Below, piece after piece: positions 61,862-64,000 of a stretch of 64,000 nt of DNA (its first letter is position 1; every line of letters starts with the position of its first letter). Made by a program: the position numbers and the translations under genes. The notes beneath the pieces are model-generated. The model had not been told where the DNA came from. It ran no database searches and worked only from the letters and a program-made list of their open reading frames with translations. The DNA comes from Rhizobium favelukesii (GTDB taxonomy: Bacteria; Pseudomonadota; Alphaproteobacteria; Rhizobiales; Rhizobiaceae), in contig NZ_HG916855.1 of NCBI RefSeq assembly GCF_000577275.2, forward strand, positions 1,736,001-1,800,000. The letters are read 5' to 3'.

Positions 61862-62350
61862 ATGATCCTGAAAAGCCAAGTCGAATGGGCGCTGCATTGT
61901 TGTGCCATACTAGCCGGTCTGCCTGAAGGCCGTTACCTGTCAACCAAGGCATTGGCGGAGTTCCACGGGCTTCCGAAGGAATATCTTTCGAAGGCGCTGC
62001 AGAGCCTTTCCCAAGCAGGTCTCGTCCATACGACGCTCGGTCCATCGGGCGGCTACCGATTGGCGAAAGCACCGGCCGAGCTGACCTTTCTTGACATCGT
62101 CGAGGCCGTGGAGGGTAAGGCGCGAACCTTTATCTGCAACAATATCAGAGCCAACAATCCTTGTCGGCCGCTTGGCTATTGCGAAAGCGGTCCTTGCGCC
62201 GTAGCAGGCATCATGTGGGAAGCCGACGAAGCGTGGCGGCAGAAGCTGCGCAGCGTCAGATTATCCGATCTGATAGAGACCTTGTCCAAGGATATTCCCG
62301 CCGATCTTTGGAAGAGCAGCTTCGAGTGGGTCCTAGAGAGAGCCGGATGA
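61862..62350 (+). CDS. Rrf2-family transcriptional regulator
   Basis: A 162-residue Rrf2 protein. The winged helix reads YLSTKALAEFHGLPKEYLSK, then ALQSLSQAGLVHTTLGPSGG, and YRLAKAPAELTFLDIVEAVE is the conserved dimerisation segment. A cysteine-bearing loop, ICNNIRANNPCRPLGYCESG, then PC, could bind an iron-sulfur cluster as in NsrR/IscR/RsrR, although the Cys spacing is not the standard one. I chose ATG 61862. Its last 18 bases overlap the convergent MscS gene. Confidence 0.88.
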   Translation: MILKSQVEWALHCCAILAGLPEGRYLSTKALAEFHGLPKEYLSKALQSLSQAGLVHTTLGPSGGYRLAKAPAELTFLDIVEAVEGKARTFICNNIRANNPCRPLGYCESGPCAVAGIMWEADEAWRQKLRSVRLSDLIETLSKDIPADLWKSSFEWVLERAG

Positions 62351-63343
62351 GCGTAGCTTGACCTCGCCCACGCCGGGCATTGCGTAGAGGTAGCTCTGCG
62401 GCGGCATTGCAAGGGATAGGCCGCTTTCCCGGCAGTGACGATGGACAAGATCGATCACTTCGTTCCTCGCCGGCGTTCTATCTGCCGGACTGGTCACGCG
62501 AAACTGAAGTTCGGTCTCTACTGCGACAGCGTCGATCCCCTTGAGGGCGACGATCGGCGGTGGGTCCTGCACGATCCGCGTGCAGTCTTGCAGGGCGGTT
62601 CGCATCGCCTCCTCGACGAGTTGCGGCCTGTGGGTTGCGGCGATGCGGACGAGCAGCGTGATCTGATGCGTCTCGTCGGGACGGCTGAGATTCGTCAGCC
62701 CCACTTTCGCCAGGGCGCTATTGGGCAGAACAACAACGTTATGAGCGCCGGTGAGCAGAAATGTGGAGCGCCAGTTGTTCTCGATGACACGTCCCTCGGT
62801 CCCATCGCTAAGCACGATCCAGTCGCCAATGACAAAGGGCCGCCCCAATGTCAGGGCGATGCCTGAGAAGACGTCGCCGAGCGTATTCTGCAGCGCAAGG
62901 CCGAAGATGATGGCGACCACGCCGGAGGTCGCGACCAGGGTGCCGATGGGCGCTTTGAAGACGAAGCCGAGGATGGACAGGGCGACTGCGAGATAGACAA
63001 CGGCAACGATCAGATCCTGCAGCAGCCGGGCTTCTCGCGGCCGTCGCTCCAGAACGATATAGATGCGCACGAAGCCGATCAGGGTCCATGCAAGGTGTGT
63101 CCACCATAAGACCCGGGCGCTGATGGACAGAAATGCCGTCGTGCCTGTCAGATGTGTCTCCTCGACGCGATGCGGCAGGATGCCTGCAAGGGCGAGGACA
63201 GCGGTCATGCGTGCGAAAAACAGGATCTGAACGACCAGCCTGGCGGTCGGGCGGCCACGACCCTGGAGATGCCATACGATAATGCCGGCAACGCCCAGAA
63301 GATTGATCAGAACAAGCGGCAACGAGAGTTGTTCGTTGAACAT
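62333..63343 (-). CDS. MscS-family mechanosensitive channel
   Basis: A 336-residue inner-membrane channel. Four or so N-terminal membrane segments lead into the pore helix and beta domain: ATSGVVAIIFGLALQNTLGD, then VFSGIALTLGRPFVIGDWIV is the MscS pore and the following strand, with VLPNSALAKVGLTNLSRPDE in the cytoplasmic domain. It releases solutes on osmotic downshock, or is one of several paralogues with unknown gating. It converges on the Rrf2 gene with an 18-base overlap. A cupin gene lies upstream in the same direction, 73 bases away. Confidence 0.92.
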   Translation of the reverse strand: MFNEQLSLPLVLINLLGVAGIIVWHLQGRGRPTARLVVQILFFARMTAVLALAGILPHRVEETHLTGTTAFLSISARVLWWTHLAWTLIGFVRIYIVLERRPREARLLQDLIVAVVYLAVALSILGFVFKAPIGTLVATSGVVAIIFGLALQNTLGDVFSGIALTLGRPFVIGDWIVLSDGTEGRVIENNWRSTFLLTGAHNVVVLPNSALAKVGLTNLSRPDETHQITLLVRIAATHRPQLVEEAMRTALQDCTRIVQDPPPIVALKGIDAVAVETELQFRVTSPADRTPARNEVIDLVHRHCRESGLSLAMPPQSYLYAMPGVGEVKLRSSGSL

Positions 63344-63416
63344 GGCAGGCTCCGATCGCGAGGTTGGCCCTGTGCGGCGGGGCCGTGTGTGCGATCAACA
63401 CCCGGCCCGCCCTGAC

Positions 63417-63836
63417 TTACTTCTTTAAGGGATAGGTCAGTTCCTTCTCGCCGGTGTCAACCACGAAGACCGCAAGCAGCTTTGCAGGCTTTGTCTTGCT
63501 GCCGTTTGCGCTGACGCCATGACGGTCGCCGGGCATCTCCGAAAAGCTCTCTCCCGCACGATAGGTTTTCACCGGCCCATCATTGACCTGGCTACGGATG
63601 GAGCCTTCCAGCACCATTGCATAGATGAAGGCGGAATTCGGATGGGTGTGGCCCTCGGAAAAGCCACCTGGACCATATTCGACCAGGACACCCTTGATGC
63701 TCTTGCCCGGAACGTTCGGCAGTTCGTGCTCATAGACGAGCGTGACCTTGGAAGCCTTGCCGCCGGCGTCATCGGCAAAAGCTGCGTTGAATGATAGCGC
63801 TGCGAGGGCAGCTGCGACGAAGATCGACTTCATCAT
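63417..63836 (-). CDS. Secreted cupin-domain protein
   Basis: A 139-residue single-domain cupin with a Sec signal (FVAAALAALSFNAAFA). The cupin core has two metal-binding motifs: GGFSEGHTHPNSAFIYAMVL (with H-x-H and a downstream E in EGSIRSQVND) and MPGDRHGVSANGSKTKPAKL (with the second-motif His). AAAGGAACC lies about 9 bases before ATG 63836. Small periplasmic cupins of this type are widespread and their ligand is unknown. It may be co-transcribed with the downstream MscS gene. Confidence 0.88.
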   Translation of the reverse strand: MMKSIFVAAALAALSFNAAFADDAGGKASKVTLVYEHELPNVPGKSIKGVLVEYGPGGFSEGHTHPNSAFIYAMVLEGSIRSQVNDGPVKTYRAGESFSEMPGDRHGVSANGSKTKPAKLLAVFVVDTGEKELTYPLKK

Positions 63837-63859
63837 AATCGAGGTTCCTTTCATAGTTG

Positions 63860-63892
63860 GCCGCTGCGCCTTAAGAATTATGGCGCAGCGGC
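63860..63892 (-). terminator. Hairpin after the partial gene at the right edge
   Basis: GCCGCTGCGCC (63860-63870) and GGCGCAGCGGC (63882-63892) are exact complements around an 11-base loop. On the minus strand it lies 6 bases beyond the stop of the edge gene and before the cupin ATG. There is no long T run, so it may be a weak terminator or mRNA-stabilising stem. Confidence 0.6.
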
Positions 63893-63898
63893 GTTCCG

Positions 63899-64000
63899 TT
63901 ATTTCCGCGCGGAGGTTGGGAACCATTGCTCGAAGGTGATCCGTCCCAGGCGTGGATTGTTGTCCGAGACCAGCGAACCATCCGCCAGCCGGGCGCCAAA
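63899..64000 (-). CDS. C-terminal end of an unidentified protein (partial)
   Basis: The minus strand is open from the window edge to a TAA at 63899, giving the last 33 residues, which end RITFEQWFPTSARK. I do not recognise a family from so short a piece. It is followed by a GC-rich hairpin and the cupin gene in the same direction. Confidence 0.5.
   Translation of the reverse strand, partial: FGARLADGSLVSDNNPRLGRITFEQWFPTSARK

Noticed and set aside
1..64000. CRISPR array, rRNA or tRNA genes
   Set aside because: No regularly spaced repeats and no recognisable rRNA or tRNA sequence were seen on reading; a dedicated scan was not possible.

Overview
The window looks like part of a replicon from an alpha-proteobacterium of the Rhizobiaceae (Rhizobium, Agrobacterium or Ensifer type). 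It is GC-rich, has a Lrp-type regulator divergent from a long PutA without a ribbon-helix-helix domain, carries rhizobial-type IS30, IS630 and IS91 elements, and is packed with ABC importers, each beside its own LysR, GntR, ROK or AraC regulator. No rRNA, tRNA, CRISPR array or replication origin was seen. The density of insertion-sequence remnants, toxin-antitoxin modules and catabolic operons would suit a megaplasmid, chromid or chromosomal accessory region; this is inference.

Region 1 (1-24.3 kb) is a mosaic. It holds a TetR regulator, three type II toxin-antitoxin loci (a ParD antitoxin with a broken ParE, Xre/RES, and HigBA), a frameshifted IS30 transposase, three copies of a non-coding IS-end-like repeat, a SHOCT-domain gene lying between two of those copies, an IS630 element, an IS91-type HUH transposase paired with a tyrosine recombinase, and a secreted DUF4157 protein with an HELTH motif. 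Inside it sit two metabolic operons: an amino-acid ABC importer with a ureohydrolase and an ornithine-cyclodeaminase-like enzyme (6.6-11.2 kb, minus strand), and a polyamine-type ABC importer with LysR, RidA and a frameshifted pirin gene (11.4-17.8 kb, plus strand).

Region 2 (24.3-45.9 kb) contains putA/putR; a GntR-controlled cluster of a DapA-family aldolase, a sugar ABC importer and a PfkB kinase; a LysR/MFS pair; a TPP-riboswitch-controlled thiM-thiE-thiD salvage operon; and a sugar ABC importer divergent from a ROK regulator followed by Gfo/Idh/MocA and ThuA-like genes.

Region 3 (45.9-64 kb) contains dadA-dadX (D-alanine/L-alanine catabolism); a 2-hydroxyglutarate cluster made of a YdiJ-type D-2-hydroxyacid dehydrogenase broken by a one-base frameshift, an Lrp regulator and LhgO; an internally deleted SDR relic; a complete ribitol catabolic operon (AraC, ABC importer, ribitol 2-dehydrogenase, pentulokinase); and Rrf2, MscS and secreted cupin genes.

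The catabolic genes can be joined on paper: ureohydrolase, then ornithine cyclodeaminase, then PutA would carry arginine through ornithine and proline to glutamate. Three of the five ABC importers have no ATPase in their operon. Several operators can be read directly as palindromes, and three genes are split by frameshifts that one- or two-base indels would repair.
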